Below, one piece after another: positions 62,163-64,000 of a DNA stretch of 64,000 nucleotides; positions within the stretch are counted from its first letter, which is position 1, and each line of letters starts with the position of its first letter. The translations under genes were made by a program, and so were the position numbers. Source of the DNA: F1-60-MAGs104 sp964355975 (GTDB lineage Bacteria > Planctomycetota > Phycisphaerae > Phycisphaerales > SM1A02). The notes under the pieces were generated by a model, which made no database searches, was not told the DNA's origin, and saw nothing but the letters and a program-made list of their open reading frames with translations. The stretch covers positions 35,570-99,569 of the forward strand of contig CAYHFW010000006.1 in NCBI GenBank assembly GCA_964355975.1, written 5' to 3'.

Positions 62163-62203
62163 CGCCCAAACGAAAGCACCACTTTCGTTTGGGCGTTTTC
62201 GTT
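62163..62203 (+). terminator. Rho-independent terminator after tRNA-Pro
   Basis: A perfect 14-bp stem (CGCCCAAACGAAAG with CTTTCGTTTGGGCG, 62163-62176 and 62182-62195) with a 5-nt loop is followed by TTTTCGTTT. It ends the tRNA transcript 8 bases after its 3' end. Confidence 0.9.
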
Positions 62204-62356
62204 TGGTGGGGGGGCTCAGGGGGGAAGCCGCTGCGTCATTGGTTGGTCGCCACGAGTTTGAGCTGGTTCGAACTTCAACGGGATCAAGCATCCGCTCGGT
62301 ACTCTGGCTGAATTGCGGGTGGTGAGGGTGGGCGATTTCCAGAAGAAGGAAACACA

Positions 62357-63136
62357 GTGAAACAAAAGCAATCATCGGTAAGGCACCCATCCGGATTGAG
62401 AGTGAACCGCAGCGAGGGGAGTCGGATGTGTCAGTTGTTTCACGGCGATGCTGTGGTTGTCACCGACGGTGGGCATCCGATTCAGGCGCGGAGTTCCTAC
62501 ATGCTTTGGCGGATGCTCGAGGAGATCGAGTCTGCCGGAGGGGTGAAGTGCATCGATCAGCGCCTCGTGGGTGCTGACGGCATCAGTTTCGTAGCGGCAT
62601 ACACGATGCACCATGATGTCCTTGATTCGGCTTCTGAATTCAGCAGCGGCGATTTCCGTGCGTGTCTGCTTCGCGATCCGATCCTGCGTGATGTCGCTGG
62701 AAGGGAGCGGGTCGACCAGTTGATTCGGTATCAGCCTGTCTACGACTACTTCAAGGCCGTGATATCGCAGTTGCGCTCTGTTGTGGAGCAGATCGATCAG
62801 TCGTTCGGGGAATCCAGCCCAGAGCTCGAAACGGCGCAGCGGGATGCGGGTCCGGCGTGCGAACATGTGCGAGCGTGCTATCTGAACATGCCCAACCGCC
62901 GTCGAGCCGCGCTTCTTGTGATGCGCGCCTGGCATGGAGGCCAGATGCTGGCGCCGATCGCGCTGATCTTGGGGGGGATCACTATCGGCCAGTACACGGA
63001 TGCTGTCTTGGCGAGCCAAGCGCTTATTCCTGGGGTCTTCTCTGATGTGTCGCGGGCGGAAGGCGCTCGCCTACGAAAGCAAGTCACAGCGCAGGCTCAG
63101 GCTTTGTTCGATTATGCACACATCGCAGCAAGCTGA
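62357..63136 (+). CDS. Hypothetical protein of unknown function (259 aa)
   Basis: The start is GTG 62357, with AGAAGGA 6 bases before it. The protein is mixed alpha/beta with a possible hydrophobic helix (MLAPIALILGGITIGQY) in the C-terminal third, and no signal peptide. I recognise no family or motif. It follows the tRNA terminator and is separated by about 150 bases with nothing else visible. Its position just after a tRNA gene is compatible with, but does not show, horizontal acquisition. Confidence 0.6.
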   Translation: MKQKQSSVRHPSGLRVNRSEGSRMCQLFHGDAVVVTDGGHPIQARSSYMLWRMLEEIESAGGVKCIDQRLVGADGISFVAAYTMHHDVLDSASEFSSGDFRACLLRDPILRDVAGRERVDQLIRYQPVYDYFKAVISQLRSVVEQIDQSFGESSPELETAQRDAGPACEHVRACYLNMPNRRRAALLVMRAWHGGQMLAPIALILGGITIGQYTDAVLASQALIPGVFSDVSRAEGARLRKQVTAQAQALFDYAHIAAS

Positions 63137-63157
63137 CCGCGATTGCTGGCGCGGGCG

Positions 63158-64000
63158 TCATCCAATTCGCACATCGATCGTTGCATTCGAAGTGATTGCC
63201 GTGAGCGACGCGCGGCCGCTTCCTACGGCTGCGCGTTGGTGTCCGTCATTCGAAGTTAGGAAACCCGCCGGCGATCGAATAGCAATCGTGTCGTTGGAAG
63301 TCTGCGCCTCGATGACCCCGCTCCACTGGAGCGGCAAGGAGGCCTCGATGTTGCCATTCGACGTATTCAGGTCCAGACGAACCAACGCATCGTGAGCCAC
63401 CACTCGAATCGGGGCGTTCGAGGTGCGCACGCTGACGGTTCCAATCGGCTCAAAGCCTTCCACTGCCACCTTGCCGTTGGACGTCCTGATGTCGATTGGC
63501 CCATCGTGTTCCGCCACAACCACACCAGCATTGCTCGTGCGGATTCCGCAGAGTCCGCCGAACCCCCGCGAAACGACTCGCCCATTGGTGGTAACGATGA
63601 GCACACCGTCGAGCGCGGGTACGCCGATGCCGAACGACGCTCCATCCTGAGCGCCTACGCGCTCGCTTGAGGCCGGCGGGAACACCACTCGAATGATCGC
63701 AGTGCCATTGTCGCTGTCGAGCCGCAGGAGCGCGGCTCGACAGCGCGCGCGCGCTTCGGACGCATCAGAGCCACCACAGCGAATGATCGCAGTCCCCGCA
63801 AGGCGACCCGCGTCATCTTCGGTGGCCTCGACGACCACTTGGCCGTTCTTGCTCTCAACGTCGAGTGAGGACACCCCGTTGAGGCTGATCACTACCTCGC
63901 GCTCGTCGATGATCACCAGAGTCGCGATGTCCTGCTCGTCGGACTCGCCGTCATCCTCTTCCTCGTACTCAGCGTCATCGTCTTCGTCGGACTCGCCGTC
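63158..64000 (-). CDS. DUF4097-like beta-repeat protein, partial (N-terminus beyond window)
   Basis: The frame is open to the right edge, so the start is outside the window. The visible part begins with an acidic stretch (DGESDEDDDAEYEEED, then DGESDEQ) and continues through a right-handed beta-helix-like domain with repeated strands bearing TSN (IRTSNAG, IRTSNGK, VRTSNAP, LNTSNGN, AQTSNDT, ITSNATI). The TSN-repeat order is the DUF4097/DUF4098 pattern of putative adhesin or head-domain proteins. A GTG at 63916 could be read as a start but would cut off the in-frame acidic repeat. Confidence 0.75.
   Translation of the reverse strand, partial: DGESDEDDDAEYEEEDDGESDEQDIATLVIIDEREVVISLNGVSSLDVESKNGQVVVEATEDDAGRLAGTAIIRCGGSDASEARARCRAALLRLDSDNGTAIIRVVFPPASSERVGAQDGASFGIGVPALDGVLIVTTNGRVVSRGFGGLCGIRTSNAGVVVAEHDGPIDIRTSNGKVAVEGFEPIGTVSVRTSNAPIRVVAHDALVRLDLNTSNGNIEASLPLQWSGVIEAQTSNDTIAIRSPAGFLTSNDGHQRAAVGSGRASLTAITSNATIDVRIG

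Overview
The window looks like chromosomal DNA from a Planctomycetota bacterium, most likely of the Phycisphaerae/Phycisphaerales type. This is an inference from gene content, not a database match. It rests on two secreted proteins ending in a VPxPG, hydrophobic segment and Arg-rich tail (the PEP-CTERM variant common in that group), a zinc ribbon of the RCxxCGY type inside a membrane protein, many lipoproteins and PDZ proteins, a GH95 fucosidase, and moderately high GC with many ATGA/GTGA gene overlaps. Coding density is very high. Only two stretches longer than 300 bases lack a gene (437-932 and 15476-16055), and both are filled with copies of one imperfect palindromic repeat plus tandem repeats. 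No rRNA, insertion sequence, phage or CRISPR array is visible. There is one tRNA (Pro, TGG).

Layout. 1-16 kb: end of an M16-like peptidase, repeats, two lipoproteins, three amidohydrolase modules of which only one keeps its metal ligands, an orphan FlgM, then lipoprotein-holB-CYTH-atpC-scpB on the plus strand, two PEP-CTERM-like paralogues, a dihydrouridine synthase and a Fic-like protein without its catalytic motif. 16-22 kb: sulfate assimilation (SLC13 permease and cysC leftward, cysD-cysN rightward, CysN carrying a shortened APS-kinase-like tail). 21.9-22.6 kb: a HepT/MntA toxin-antitoxin pair.

22.7-33.7 kb: five recognisable members of the ebo gene set (EboF, EboC, EboE, EboB, EboD) on the minus strand. 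They are interleaved with a porin, a class I glutamine-amidotransferase-like hydrolase, a SIMPL protein, a nucleoside-sugar-type reductase, a small membrane protein and a small unknown protein that may take the EboA place. In cyanobacteria the ebo genes are linked to moving a metabolite precursor (scytonemin monomer) out of the cytoplasm; here no product-biosynthesis genes are adjacent, so the cargo is unknown. This is the most interesting system in the window.

33.8-47.3 kb: a long minus-strand run of closely spaced genes: three crotonases, an acyl-CoA dehydrogenase, leucine-type amino acid dehydrogenase, a DUF4230-like protein, gamma-glutamyltransferase, E1alpha, E1beta and E2 of a 2-oxoacid dehydrogenase, a TrmH methyltransferase and HtrA, ending in a strong terminator at 33716-33754. 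Together these suggest branched-chain amino acid breakdown (deamination, oxidative decarboxylation, acyl-CoA oxidation, hydration).

47.3-64 kb: histidine phosphatase, MgtE, a Cache-HAMP-PP2C sensor phosphatase and a zinc-ribbon methyltransferase in overlapping order on the plus strand; glycine decarboxylase GcvP on the minus strand; an M28 peptidase and GH95 fucosidase; a lone nuoA; two tandem SMR transporters; tRNA-Pro with a terminator; an unrecognised protein; and a DUF4097-like protein running off the right edge.
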